The position numbers were made by a program, and so were the translations under genes. Positions 8,661 to 16,662 of a DNA stretch of 64,000 nt are shown here, piece by piece. How positions within the stretch are numbered: position 1 is the first letter of the stretch; each line of letters begins with the position of its first letter. A model generated the notes under the pieces. The model was given only the letters and a program-made list of their open reading frames with translations, did no database searches and had not been told where the DNA came from. Source of the stretch: JBAZYV01 sp041658345 (GTDB taxonomy: Bacteria; Patescibacteriota; Gracilibacteria; UBA1369; 2-02-FULL-48-14); NCBI GenBank assembly GCA_041658345.1, contig JBBAAK010000002.1:145422-209421 (forward strand), written 5' to 3'.

Positions 8661-9296
8661 TTATTGAAGAGAGAGGAATGATTTTAGTATGGTTTTTCCT
8701 CCCAAAGTGCCTATAGATTCGGGATGAAATTGTACGCCAAAAGTCAAATATGTCTTGTGGCGAATTCCCATAATTACGCCGTCACGGGTTTTTGCAGTAA
8801 CTGTGAGGCTGGGTGGCATTGTTTTTGGATCTAGTGCGAGTGAGTGATAGCGCATAGCTTTGAACGGATTCGGCAGGCCTTCAAAAAGATTGTGTTTGTG
8901 GCTTTTGTGGTAGACCTGGCTGATTTTTCCATGCATTGGTTTTACGTGGATGATTTTTGCCCCATAATGCGCACCGATTCCTTGATGGCCCAAGCACACG
9001 CCAAGTATTGGGATTTTCCCCTCAAAAGTTTGGAGGATTTTATGCCCGATTGCAAAATCTTGCTTGTTTTCTACGGTTCCCGGACCAGGTGAAAGCACAA
9101 TATGGGAGGGTTTTAGCTTCTTAATTGCTGTGATGTTGGTTTTTTTGTGATTTAAAATGGTAGGTTTTTCTCCTGTTAACTCTGCAAAATAATCTGCCAA
9201 AATGTAGGTAAAGGAGTCGTCGTGGTCTATGAGGAGGATTTTGTGCTGTTTTTTTGATGGCGTCTTTACAAAACCGCCCTTTGTTGATGAATTCAC
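8661..9296 (-). CDS. Glutamine amidotransferase, PabA/TrpG type
   Basis: A class I glutamine amidotransferase supplying ammonia for anthranilate or aminodeoxychorismate synthesis. It has the triad: Cys in GVCLGHQG, then His and Glu in VQFHPES. ILLIDHDDSFTY and VLSPGPGT are the family hallmarks. The frame is open to an ATG at 9458, but that start would overlap the divergent promoter at 9452-9480 and add 54 residues unlike the family. I prefer the GTG at 9296 (211 aa, near the usual 190-200). No pabB or trpE partner is in view, so whether it serves folate or tryptophan cannot be told. Confidence 0.85.
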   Translation of the reverse strand: MNSSTKGGFVKTPSKKQHKILLIDHDDSFTYILADYFAELTGEKPTILNHKKTNITAIKKLKPSHIVLSPGPGTVENKQDFAIGHKILQTFEGKIPILGVCLGHQGIGAHYGAKIIHVKPMHGKISQVYHKSHKHNLFEGLPNPFKAMRYHSLALDPKTMPPSLTVTAKTRDGVIMGIRHKTYLTFGVQFHPESIGTLGGKTILKSFLSLQ

Positions 9297-9318
9297 TCTC
9301 GAGAGTGAATTTGAACAT
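9265..9318. repeat. Dispersed element, copy 1 (mate at 57506)
   Basis: TTTACAAAACC, four variable bases, TTTGTTGA, a central hairpin, then GTGAATTTGAACAT. The copy at 57506 has the same order and near-identical flanks, but a different hairpin in the middle. This copy lies over the preferred start of the pabA-like gene. Confidence 0.4.
9291..9310. promoter_or_regulatory. Perfect 20-bp palindrome 1 (TTCAC-N8-GTGAA)
   Basis: ATTCACTCTCGAGAGTGAAT is its own reverse complement. It contains the preferred GTG start of the pabA-like gene. It shares outer half-sites with palindrome 2, 74 bp away, which suggests a dimeric repressor or an RNA hairpin. Confidence 0.45.
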
Positions 9319-9364
9319 GTATTTTTACGCGTCAAGACTAGACGGGATTTGGATTTGCCGTTTG

Positions 9365-9384
9365 GTTCACCGTTGACGGTGAAC
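9365..9384. promoter_or_regulatory. 20-bp palindrome 2 (TTCAC-N8-GTGAA)
   Basis: GTTCACCGTTGACGGTGAAC has 9-bp perfect arms around TG. Centre-to-centre distance to palindrome 1 is 74 bp, close to seven helical turns. It lies between the pabA-like gene and the divergent promoter at 9452. Confidence 0.45.
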
Positions 9385-9451
9385 TTCACAACATCCAGCA
9401 AATTGCGCAAGGGTGGCGTTCCGCTAGTGTTGGAGATTTGCGTCTTGACTG

Positions 9452-9480
9452 TTGACAAAGTAAATAATAAGTGTTATAAA
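9452..9480 (+). promoter_or_regulatory. Promoter of the gene at 9506
   Basis: TTGACA (9452-9457), 17-bp spacer, TATAAA (9475-9480). The predicted transcript start lies about 20 nt before the ATG. Confidence 0.7.
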
Positions 9481-9505
9481 GCTGTAATCCGATAATAATA
9501 TTACT

Positions 9506-10285
9506 ATGATGCGAGAGAATAATCCAACGGGGGAGGCTGAAGGTCCTGAAACGGCTGGGACAGAGCTTGCTCTTAGTGATACATTGCCAACGCGTGAGAA
9601 GAACGGTAGGCCGGTTATTGACATTCCTCCTTGTGCGGTTGAATCAAAGATTGAGCTGGCCACTATTCCTCCGGTCACTGAGACTCGATTGAGGCTTAAT
9701 GCCGGGCTTGCTGAGGGCGCGCAAGGTTTTGCTGAGGTAATGAGGTTTATTAGACCTATAGCAAATATAGTGCCTTGTGTTGGTCCGGTTTGTGCTACAA
9801 CGGCTTCTACCGCGGTTTTCGTTGCTAGGGGATTTCAGATGGATGCGCCGTCCGGTACGTTGGCGCACATCTTAGTCGTGCAGTTTGGCGCTTTCTTAAC
9901 AGGGATGGTGCCCGTTTTAGGTGCTTTGCTTGCTACTCACGAATCTTATATGCGTACTGATGCCGATGGGGTGTGTGCTAATGATTTACGTAAAGTGGAA
10001 CAGGATTTTAAAGCAAGGTTATCTGCCGTTGGGCGCGGGCCCGCAGTAGAAGCCGTTATGGGGGAGTTGCGGGAGGAGAAGGCGCAAGGAAGAGAGGATG
10101 CTCAAGAAGCCAGGCGTGCTGTTGCTGTTGAGGCGATCCAAGCTGGCGTGAAAGGTGCTGTTGGTGCTGAGCGCGCTGTAAATTTTGTTGGTTCTGTTGC
10201 GAGGAATGTGAAGGACTATATGCATAGGCAAGAAGCTTCAAATAGTCGCCGTAGAATCGGTAAAAAAGATGACTGTCAGAGCTAG
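9506..10285 (+). CDS. Hypothetical membrane protein, weakly DUF4112-like
   Basis: A 259-aa protein. Residues 1-60 are polar. Residues 75-155 hold two hydrophobic hairpin-like segments (IRPIANIVPCVGPVCAT and AFLTGMVPVLGALLAT) followed by DADGVCANDLRKVE. That pattern, two 'P-x-G' membrane loops and then an N-x-L helix, recalls DUF4112, but the match is weak. The C-terminal third is an Ala/Glu/Arg-rich helix and a basic tail. Local GC is higher than in neighbouring genes. ATG at 9506 or 9509 is possible. It ends 1 nt from the convergent gene. The function is unknown. Confidence 0.6.
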   Translation: MMRENNPTGEAEGPETAGTELALSDTLPTREKNGRPVIDIPPCAVESKIELATIPPVTETRLRLNAGLAEGAQGFAEVMRFIRPIANIVPCVGPVCATTASTAVFVARGFQMDAPSGTLAHILVVQFGAFLTGMVPVLGALLATHESYMRTDADGVCANDLRKVEQDFKARLSAVGRGPAVEAVMGELREEKAQGREDAQEARRAVAVEAIQAGVKGAVGAERAVNFVGSVARNVKDYMHRQEASNSRRRIGKKDDCQS

Positions 10286-10286
10286 T

Positions 10287-10865
10287 CTATTCTTCACACG
10301 AGCAAGAATCGCCAGTTTTACAGGCGCAATCGCTATTGTAAGAAGGGCTCCAGATTTTAAAACCGGAGCCGTATGGGCTGTCTATAAAATCAATCTCTGC
10401 GCCTTGCAGGTTTTTGAATGATTCCTTGTCCACAAAAAGCGTAATCCCGTTCACTTGGAGTATTTGGTCTCCGCGGGATGGTTTCACTTTAAATTCCATG
10501 CCGTATTTTGGCTCTTTACCCCCGTTATTTTTCGCGATTACTTTAAGCCCGTGGCCTTCTTCTTTGTCCTCTTTTGCAGATCTTAAAATTTCTTTAATTG
10601 CAGATTCCGTAATGTTGATTTGATCCTTTTTTATGTGGGCTTGTTTTGCAATAAAAATATCGTTGATTTTTTGTATCAGGCGCGCAACGTCATCCTCAGA
10701 AATCCCGTGTGAAAGTGCGCCAAGCCCGATAGGCTCAAAAGCATTCACCGAACAATCCAGGCAATGAAGTCCGTAATCCATCATCACCTCTGCAGATTCA
10801 GGAATCAAACTCAAGATTTCCCCTATGAGAGTATCTTTATCTATAAGTTGTGGCTGTTTTTTCAT
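10287..10865 (-). CDS. DUF1858 domain fused to A-type (IscA/HesB-like) Fe-S carrier domain
   Basis: 192 aa in two parts. Residues 5-70 match DUF1858 (a hydrophobic helix, then YGLHCLDCSVNAFEPIGLGA with its CxxC). Residues 85-190 match the A-type iron-sulfur carrier fold (ITESAIKEIL, YGMEFKVKPSRGD, FVDKESFKNLQGAEIDFID, GSGFKIWSP). The family's C-terminal CGC is replaced by CACKTGDSCSCEE, and the upstream conserved Cys is absent, so cluster ligation must differ. It may handle Fe-S or sulfur chemistry. This architecture is unusual to my knowledge. The neighbouring 10872 gene is 6 nt upstream and likely co-transcribed. Confidence 0.7.
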   Translation of the reverse strand: MKKQPQLIDKDTLIGEILSLIPESAEVMMDYGLHCLDCSVNAFEPIGLGALSHGISEDDVARLIQKINDIFIAKQAHIKKDQINITESAIKEILRSAKEDKEEGHGLKVIAKNNGGKEPKYGMEFKVKPSRGDQILQVNGITLFVDKESFKNLQGAEIDFIDSPYGSGFKIWSPSYNSDCACKTGDSCSCEE

Positions 10866-10871
10866 GCCTGT

Positions 10872-11240
10872 TTAGATCAATTGAACATCTATGTAAACAA
10901 AGGCTAAAACCATAAGTAAACCAATAAATCCAAAAATTGGAATTCGGCTTTCTGTAAGTAGGCGCTCTCTAAGTTTGGCAACTTGTGGAAACATACAAGC
11001 GATACCTTTTACCGCTATTAAAACTCCAATCCATGTTATTAGGCTTTCCCATTTAAATTCTAAACCACTTCCGCTTGTTAAAAGAATCAACATGGAGAGC
11101 CCAAATAAAACTACCGTGCCAATGAATTGGAGCCCTCGTGAATCCGCCCAATCTTCTATAATGTCTCGCATGCCCTCCGGGTCGAGTACCATTTTAAGAG
11201 ATAAAGGAAGCAAAAAAAGTGCGAGTAAGGTGAGTGTCAT
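10872..11240 (-). CDS. Small integral membrane protein
   Basis: 122 aa with four probable membrane spans (residues 3-18, 38-58, 66-84 and 98-118) and short charged loops (DPEGMRDIIEDWADSRG; QVAKLRERLLTES). I recognise no family. It precedes the DUF1858-IscA gene on the same strand with 6 nt between, so a shared transcript is likely. Confidence 0.65.
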   Translation of the reverse strand: MTLTLLALFLLPLSLKMVLDPEGMRDIIEDWADSRGLQFIGTVVLFGLSMLILLTSGSGLEFKWESLITWIGVLIAVKGIACMFPQVAKLRERLLTESRIPIFGFIGLLMVLAFVYIDVQLI

Positions 11241-11311
11241 AGTGGCGAGTTAAGTGCCATTATTTTACTCGTGTTGTTGGAGCTGTGACAACGTGATTTG
11301 ATTTGCCGGTT

Positions 11312-11340
11312 TTGTTGGCATATGATAAACTGTATATGCT
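11312..11340 (+). promoter_or_regulatory. Promoter and operator-like repeat of the toxin-antitoxin pair
   Basis: TTGTTG (11312-11317), 17-bp spacer and TATGCT (11335-11340). The inverted repeat GCATAT (11318-11323) / ATATGC (11334-11339) fills the spacer and the -10, which suits autoregulation by the antitoxin. The leader would be only about 6 nt. Confidence 0.5.
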
Positions 11341-11352
11341 TTAATATATATT

Positions 11353-11601
11353 ATGACAAGTATAATAACTACATCACAATTGCAAAAACAGATCGGGAAA
11401 ATTTCTGATGCGATTTCTACCAAAGCTTTTATTGTTACAAATAATGGGGAAGGGAGAATGGTCTTACTTCCTTATTTTGATGGTTGCGATGATAATATCG
11501 CCGATTATCTTGAGGATTATGAAATGATGAGAAATAAAGACAAGTTGGTGGTCGAATTTAATGCTTCGATTCGCTCTGGTAAAAGTGATCTTTCTATATA
11601 A
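11353..11601 (+). CDS. Phd/YefM-like antitoxin
   Basis: 82 aa. The opening ITTSQLQKQIGKISDAISTKAFIVTNNGEGRMVLLPY has the shape of Phd/YefM antitoxins: a short helix, then a strand, 'V..NG.p..vl.p', and a C-terminal toxin-binding tail. The toxin gene follows immediately. It would act as antidote and autorepressor. Assignment rests on the pattern and on the toxin partner. Confidence 0.7.
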   Translation: MTSIITTSQLQKQIGKISDAISTKAFIVTNNGEGRMVLLPYFDGCDDNIADYLEDYEMMRNKDKLVVEFNASIRSGKSDLSI

Positions 11602-11619
11602 TTGCGTGAGCACAACGTT

Positions 11620-11889
11620 ATGAATACTTTTATTTTTACGGTTTACGCAAAGAAACAATTTTTGAGTTTGGCTCAGGTAGATCAAAATAGGATGCTTGCT
11701 AAATTGGCTGTGCTAAAAAAACACCCGGATATTTTTGCTGTTTTAAGATCACTTATTGATTTTTATCCTGCTACTCATAGATTAAGAATTGGATCGTATC
11801 GTTTGATTCTAAAACTTGAACCAGCTCAAACGGGTGAAAATACTTTTCTTGTGCTTAAAGTCGGGCACAGAAAAGATGTGTACCAATAA
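11620..11889 (+). CDS. RelE/ParE-family toxin
   Basis: 89 aa from the ATG at 11620. A TTG at 11602, directly after the antitoxin stop, would add six residues. The fold signature is RLRIGSYRLILKLE near the middle and FLVLKVGHRKDVYQ at the end, the usual 'yRvrvGdYRi.y.i.....i.vl.vghR..vY'. RelE-type toxins cleave mRNA on the ribosome, while ParE-type proteins poison gyrase, and the sequence does not decide. It is paired with the antitoxin at 11353. Confidence 0.85.
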   Translation: MNTFIFTVYAKKQFLSLAQVDQNRMLAKLAVLKKHPDIFAVLRSLIDFYPATHRLRIGSYRLILKLEPAQTGENTFLVLKVGHRKDVYQ

Positions 11890-11909
11890 GGACTAATTTC
11901 TTTTGCGAT

Positions 11910-12200
11910 TTAAGCTTCTTTAAGAGCTTCTCTTGCCTCGTCAAAGCTTTCCTCGAATTCTTCCATTTGAGTTTCGAGTGTAGCTTCTATTTCTTCAAAG
12001 CTTTCATCGTCTGCTTGTTCTAGTTCATCGAGAGTTAAACGCAAGTTTTCGAGTTGCATGCGTAAATCACGCACGGTTTCCATCTCTGAATCGTTATCAT
12101 CTTCTTCGTTGCTTGAAAGCATCTCTTCAATCTCGTCGAGTTCTTCTGCCCATTCCTCAAAGTGTTCTTTGATTTCTTCAATGTATTCTGTCCTGTCCAT
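11910..12200 (-). CDS. Acidic coiled-coil protein
   Basis: 96 aa, about 40% Glu/Asp, almost wholly helical, with heptad-like hydrophobics (MQLENLRLTLDELEQ; EATLETQMEEFEESFDEA). There is no signal or membrane segment. It is the last gene after the MFS transporter on the same strand, 10 nt downstream. The function is unknown. Such proteins can be small scaffolds or phasin-like. Confidence 0.65.
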   Translation of the reverse strand: MDRTEYIEEIKEHFEEWAEELDEIEEMLSSNEEDDNDSEMETVRDLRMQLENLRLTLDELEQADDESFEEIEATLETQMEEFEESFDEAREALKEA

Positions 12201-12210
12201 AAGTGAAAGA

Positions 12211-13437
12211 TTATGTGTTAAAACGTAACTTCCGGAAGAATATCACAAAGATTCCCCATGCCAAGAGGATTATTCCGGCGGATACCAAAGTTGGTAGATT
12301 TTGTCCAAAAGTAATCAGTACGCCGGCGATTAACGGAGGGAGGGCTTGCCCCAGCGCACGGAGCGATTGTGTTATGCCAAGGACTTCGCCCTGATCTTCA
12401 CTGGTTGCCAGGTTGGAAATTATTGCAGTTGAATTTGGGAAAGAAAGCCCTTCAAAAATTGCGAGAGAGGCTTGGAGCAGGTATAAAATCCAAATTGCTT
12501 GGGGAAGTGTCATTGCTACAAGTGTGAAACTAAGGCCCAAAAGTGAAAATTTGAGGACTTTTTCGGGCACAACGTATTTGCCAACGATTCTTGTAACAAA
12601 TCCCTGGCTTAAAGCTATACAAATTCCAATGTAACCAAAAAATGTGCCGATTTGTGACGGTTCGAAAGCAAATTTTTGAACCAAGAAAACGGGGAAAAAC
12701 TGTGCAAAAAATGCGAAACCTGCGTTGTGTAAAAATGTTACAATAAATGCAATTCGAAGCTCCTTCATGCGCCAAGCCTTTGCAAGGTGAGTAAATCCTA
12801 TAAAAGGATGGATGTGCTTGTGGACTTTTTTTGCGATGGTCTCTTTAAAAGAAGTTCCGACTAAAATCAAATTTGCCATAGAAAGAATTGCCGCGAACCA
12901 AAATGGCGTTGCGTGATTAAACCAAGAAACCAGATGTGGGTCTGATAAAATTCCTCCTAAAAATGGTCCCACAATAAAACCCATGCCAAAAGCCATACCT
13001 ATAAGGCCAAAGTTTTTGGCGCTTTTTTCGCCTTGGTTCATATCTGCTATTGAGGAGTTGGCTATGCTCAAATTTCCGCCCGTAAATCCATCAAGCGTAC
13101 GGCTGACAAAAAGCAACCAAAGTTGATTTGTAAGTATTCCTATTGCAAAAAGTACGTAGCCAATCAAGGTCCCGAAAAGCGAAATTGCTAGAATTTTTTT
13201 GCGTCCGTGCCTATCTGAGAGCGTGCCCAAAATCGGTGCTCCAAAAAATTGTGCCAGTGGGTATGAGGCCACAAGCAATCCAAGTGCCATATTTCTTGTA
13301 GCTTCGTTCCAAGCTGTTGGCACGATTTGACTGGTTGTATCCAGCATTAGTGGCGCCAAAATTGGAATCAAAATTCCAACGCCAATAAGGTCTAAGAAGA
13401 CGATTAAAAAAAGGATAAATATGTTGGATTTTTTCAT
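12211..13437 (-). CDS. MFS transporter, drug-efflux (TetA) type
   Basis: A 408-aa, twelve-span permease. The motif between spans 2 and 3 is GTLSDRHGRKKIL (MFS motif A). Span 5 carries GMAFGMGFIVGPFLGG (motif C of proton-driven drug antiporters). The N-terminal FLIVFLDLIGVGILIPIL matches the TetA/Bcr-type opening. It probably exports a small molecule using the proton gradient. The substrate is unknown. Confidence 0.88.
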   Translation of the reverse strand: MKKSNIFILFLIVFLDLIGVGILIPILAPLMLDTTSQIVPTAWNEATRNMALGLLVASYPLAQFFGAPILGTLSDRHGRKKILAISLFGTLIGYVLFAIGILTNQLWLLFVSRTLDGFTGGNLSIANSSIADMNQGEKSAKNFGLIGMAFGMGFIVGPFLGGILSDPHLVSWFNHATPFWFAAILSMANLILVGTSFKETIAKKVHKHIHPFIGFTHLAKAWRMKELRIAFIVTFLHNAGFAFFAQFFPVFLVQKFAFEPSQIGTFFGYIGICIALSQGFVTRIVGKYVVPEKVLKFSLLGLSFTLVAMTLPQAIWILYLLQASLAIFEGLSFPNSTAIISNLATSEDQGEVLGITQSLRALGQALPPLIAGVLITFGQNLPTLVSAGIILLAWGIFVIFFRKLRFNT

Positions 13438-13456
13438 TTAATGATTTTGTACGAAG

Positions 13457-13939
13457 CTAGTTCAAAATGGATATTTGCCAGGTTAAAAATGTGGCGAAAA
13501 CTATCCAAAGCGTGTAAGGCAGTAGGAGTAGGGATGCGGTTTTGTTTAGTGGCCACAAAATGGTGTGCAATGTGAGAAGTGTAAGTTCTAAAAACATCAT
13601 TTCTATTAGTGAGGCAATTATTAATCCTTTCCCGAAAAATAGGTAGCACCAAAGCACGTTTAGGATGGCGTTTAGTCCAAAAAGGATTAGTGCAAAAGTT
13701 TTAAGCGAGTTTTTTTTGATTTTGTTATAAACGATTAGCGCAGACGCTGTAGTTAGAATAAAAATAATGTTCCAAGCTATTGGGAATGCCCATGCTGGTG
13801 GCACGATTTCTGGCCGAACTAAAGTTTGCTTATACCAGTCCATTCCTGCGCTTGTAAAATAACTGCCGAGTAGGGCGGTTGCTATTGTTATTAGTGGGAT
13901 AATTACGAAATTTGGGCGGAATTTTTTTGTGATTGGCAT
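13457..13939 (-). CDS. tspO: TspO/MBR family protein
   Basis: 160 aa and five membrane spans. Family hallmarks are WYKQTLVRPEIVPPAWAFPIAWNIIF after span 1 (the 'P..PPgw.F...W..ly' motif) and LNAILNVLWCYLFFG. TspO proteins bind porphyrins and cholesterol-like ligands and are linked to tetrapyrrole or stress signalling. The nearby MFS gene starts 19 nt downstream on the same strand, so both may be co-expressed. The C-terminus keeps the WxxxATFLTW pattern. Confidence 0.9.
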   Translation of the reverse strand: MPITKKFRPNFVIIPLITIATALLGSYFTSAGMDWYKQTLVRPEIVPPAWAFPIAWNIIFILTTASALIVYNKIKKNSLKTFALILFGLNAILNVLWCYLFFGKGLIIASLIEMMFLELTLLTLHTILWPLNKTASLLLLPYTLWIVFATFLTWQISILN

Positions 13940-13986
13940 GGTGATGTGGTTGTGGTTAGAATGCTTTGCAGATTCTAATGATTTTT

Positions 13987-14640
13987 ATGGGAAGACAAAA
14001 GCAAAAACATTTCGAAGAGATGAAGGCGTGGGAGCACGTTTTTGAGCCTGATATTAAACAAGGTGCTGATGTGATTGATTTAAAAGGCACTTGGGGCAAA
14101 AAAGTGATTTTGGAATTGGCTTGCGGGGGAGGTGATTACACCGTTGCGCTCGCCAAAGCTTTGCCTGATGCAACTGTTGTTGGTGTGGACATTAAGGGTT
14201 CAAGAATGTGGATTGGTGCAAAAATTGCGCATGACAGTGGGGTTTTGAATGCAAAGTTTTTGCGCACTCGCATTGAAAATTTGGCGGATTTTTTTGCAGA
14301 AGGCGAGGTGGACGAAATTTGGATCACTTTCCCAAATCCTCATCCAACCAAAGGCAACGAAAAGCGTAGATTAACTTCACCAAGATTTTTGGAAATGTAC
14401 TCCCGGCTTTTAAAACGTGGCGGATTTTTGCACTTAAAAACAGATAGCGAAGAACTGTTTAATTATAGTTCGGGGGCTATGAGAACGTGCGGATTTAAGA
14501 TTGTGAAAGTGATTGATGACGTTTACGCGTGCCAAGATTGCGATGACTTTGTTCGCGGTATTCAAACTTGCTACGAAAAAAAATATTTGGATGGGGGGAG
14601 GAAGATTAGGTATGTGAAAGCGGAAAGTCTGTTGGCTTAG
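13987..14640 (+). CDS. trmB: tRNA (guanine-N7-)-methyltransferase
   Basis: A class I SAM enzyme methylating G46 in the tRNA variable loop. From the ATG at 13987 it has 217 aa. Two upstream in-frame ATGs (13966, 13978) are less likely because MGRQKQK fits the family start. Motifs: LELACGGGDYTVALA (SAM binding), VVGVDIKGSRMW, and DEIWITFPNPHPTKG followed by RRLTSPRFLEMY. The CQDC sequence near the C-terminus is a local feature. The 3' end overlaps the convergent rlmN by 35 nt. Confidence 0.93.
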   Translation: MGRQKQKHFEEMKAWEHVFEPDIKQGADVIDLKGTWGKKVILELACGGGDYTVALAKALPDATVVGVDIKGSRMWIGAKIAHDSGVLNAKFLRTRIENLADFFAEGEVDEIWITFPNPHPTKGNEKRRLTSPRFLEMYSRLLKRGGFLHLKTDSEELFNYSSGAMRTCGFKIVKVIDDVYACQDCDDFVRGIQTCYEKKYLDGGRKIRYVKAESLLA

Positions 14641-15661
14641 TATCCATAACTAACAGTTGTCCGCACGCGGCCTCGATGTCGTCGCCCATGTTGTGACGGA
14701 GGGTGGCGAGGGCGCCATCGGCTTCTAAAATTGCTTGGAATTTTGCGATGCGATCATCGGTGCTACGGCTTAAATCCATGTTCGTAAAATTGTATGGAAT
14801 CAGATTGATTTTCACCTGTCCCAAATCTTTTGCTAATTTTGCAAGCGCCTTGGCATGAGCTTCCGTATCGTTTACTCCATTTAACATTACGTATTCAAAA
14901 GTAATGTGATGATGGCGGTTTCCGTGCTCCTTAAGATAGCGTGCAACCCAATCTTTTAGTTTTGGGATAAAATCTTTTACCGTGCTGGGGACAATTTTCG
15001 CGCGAGTTTCCTCTATTGCGCTGTGTAGTGAAATTGCTATGCGGACATCAGGCCAAGTTGGATCATTTAGCAGATTTTCTAGTGCGGGCAAGATGCCAAC
15101 TGTAGAAACAGTGATATGAGTTGGTCCCAAATCCGTATATTTAAGTAACGTGATTAGCGCGGTCTTCACATTTTCGTAATTTGTCATTGGTTCGCCCATG
15201 CCCATCATTACCAAATTGCTGATTCTTCCCTCTGCAAATTTTTGCCAAAAACGATACTGATCTACAATTTCGTCTGCATTTAGGCTACGAATCAGCCCCA
15301 TTTTGCCGGTTGCGCAAAACTTGCATCCCATGGCACAGCCAACCTGTGAGGAAACGCAAACTGTCCATTGTCCTCGCGCGTTTTCCATAAGTACGGTTTC
15401 TATTTTGTGTCCATCTTCCAGCGTGAGCAGAGCTTTAAATGTATCTTTGCTTTTGCTTTCGAAGGTTTTTGAATCTTTAAACGCGTACCATTTTGCTTCT
15501 TTTTGCATGGCATCTTTTATGTGGTTTGGGAGATTGCTTATGCTGTTAAAATCCTCTTTTTCAGGTTTAAAAAGATTTTCTTCTATTTGCTTAAATCTAA
15601 AGTGTTTTTCTAGCGGGAACAGTTCTGTAAAGATTTCAAATCGAGTTTTTGGCACTTGCAT
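14606..15661 (-). CDS. rlmN: Dual-specificity 23S rRNA/tRNA adenine-C2 methyltransferase
   Basis: A 351-aa radical SAM methylase acting on A2503 of 23S rRNA and A37 of some tRNAs. The 4Fe-4S motif is CAMGCKFCATG. The second catalytic Cys is in EAACGQL near the C-terminus. Other markers are VMMGMGEPMTNYENV, ITVSTVGI, AISLHSA and INLIPYN. It starts 38 nt from the preferred start of the divergent radical SAM gene. Confidence 0.96.
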   Translation of the reverse strand: MQVPKTRFEIFTELFPLEKHFRFKQIEENLFKPEKEDFNSISNLPNHIKDAMQKEAKWYAFKDSKTFESKSKDTFKALLTLEDGHKIETVLMENARGQWTVCVSSQVGCAMGCKFCATGKMGLIRSLNADEIVDQYRFWQKFAEGRISNLVMMGMGEPMTNYENVKTALITLLKYTDLGPTHITVSTVGILPALENLLNDPTWPDVRIAISLHSAIEETRAKIVPSTVKDFIPKLKDWVARYLKEHGNRHHHITFEYVMLNGVNDTEAHAKALAKLAKDLGQVKINLIPYNFTNMDLSRSTDDRIAKFQAILEADGALATLRHNMGDDIEAACGQLLVMDTKPTDFPLSHT

Positions 15662-15699
15662 ACTGGAAAGATAATGAGGGCATCAGTATAGTGTGCATC

Positions 15700-16551
15700 A
15701 TGGACAAGGTCAAAATTGCATATATCGGCAAACATTTTGGGGAGGAACCGCCACTTGTGGGTGAGGCGTGTGCAGGTGTGCCTGCGGGTGCTGGCGTACG
15801 TGCCGGCGCAGGTGGGATTTTTTTTACGGGCTGTAATTTAAGATGTGTTTTTTGCCAGAATTATCAAATTTCTCACGAGGGGATGGGGAAGGATTGCTCG
15901 ATTTTGGAGCTTGCGGAGGAGATGCTTAAGTTGCAGGCGGATGGCGCGCTTAATATTGATTTGGTGACGCCTACAATCTGGCACAAACAGATTAAAAAGG
16001 CTGTAATTTTGGCGCGGGCGGATGGGTTAACGATCCCGATTGTTTGGAATTCAAATGGTTACGAAAAAGTTGCTTTGTTAAAAGAAATGGAAGGGATTGT
16101 GGATATTTATTTACCCGATTTTAAGTATGGCATTGATGAAATTGGTCTTAAATATTCCGGTGTGCCGGGCTATGTGGCGGTTGCGGAAAGTGCGATTCGC
16201 GAGATGCTCCGCCAAGTTGGGAATTTGCAAATTGATGAGGACGGAATTGCGAGACGTGGAGTTTTGGTAAGGCATTTGGTTCTGCCCGGGCAGACCGAGA
16301 ACAGTAAAGAAGTTCTGCGTAGGCTCGAGAGCATTGATAATCAACTTTTTATAAGTTTGATGAATCAATATTCGCCACTTTATGGTGCGCGTGATTTTCC
16401 GGAAATAAATCGAACTGTTACGGCAGAGGAATTTGATGAAGTTTTTGACGAACTTAGTCGTTTGGGTTTTGAAAATGGCTTTGTGCAAGACGGAGAAAGT
16501 AGTGAGTTTTTGATTCCGGATTTTAGAAAAGATGAGCCGTTCGGTTTTTAG
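15700..16551 (+). CDS. Radical SAM protein, PflX-like (COG1313 type)
   Basis: From ATG 15700 this is a 283-aa protein; the frame is open to 15649, but that would run into the divergent rlmN start. The cluster motif is CNLRCVFCQN (Cys45, 49, 52), followed by WNSNGYE, VDIYLPDFKYG, GVLVRHLVLPGQ and LMNQYSPLYGA, a series typical of the uncharacterised PflX group related to pyruvate-formate-lyase activases. Its substrate is unknown, and no PFL-like glycyl-radical enzyme is nearby. Before the cluster motif, an Ala/Gly-rich repeat (AGVPAGAGVRAGAGG) widens a loop that is normally short. Confidence 0.85.
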   Translation: MDKVKIAYIGKHFGEEPPLVGEACAGVPAGAGVRAGAGGIFFTGCNLRCVFCQNYQISHEGMGKDCSILELAEEMLKLQADGALNIDLVTPTIWHKQIKKAVILARADGLTIPIVWNSNGYEKVALLKEMEGIVDIYLPDFKYGIDEIGLKYSGVPGYVAVAESAIREMLRQVGNLQIDEDGIARRGVLVRHLVLPGQTENSKEVLRRLESIDNQLFISLMNQYSPLYGARDFPEINRTVTAEEFDEVFDELSRLGFENGFVQDGESSEFLIPDFRKDEPFGF

Positions 16552-16593
16552 TTTTTGTACAGTGAATTATGGCATCGGTTAGCCATTCCACCC

Positions 16594-16622
16594 TTGACTA
16601 ATTTGCAGTTTCGTTGTATATC
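16594..16622 (+). promoter_or_regulatory. Promoter of the gene at 16663
   Basis: TTGACT (16594-16599), 17-bp spacer, TATATC (16617-16622). The expected transcript start is about 34 nt upstream of the ATG at 16663. Confidence 0.65.
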
Positions 16623-16662
16623 TTGGTTGTAATTGTTCAGTCTCGATTTAACCCATATTTTT

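Noticed and set aside
9297..9458. N-terminal extension of the pabA-like gene
   Set aside because: It would cover both palindromes and the divergent promoter, and the family starts close to ILLIDHDDSF.
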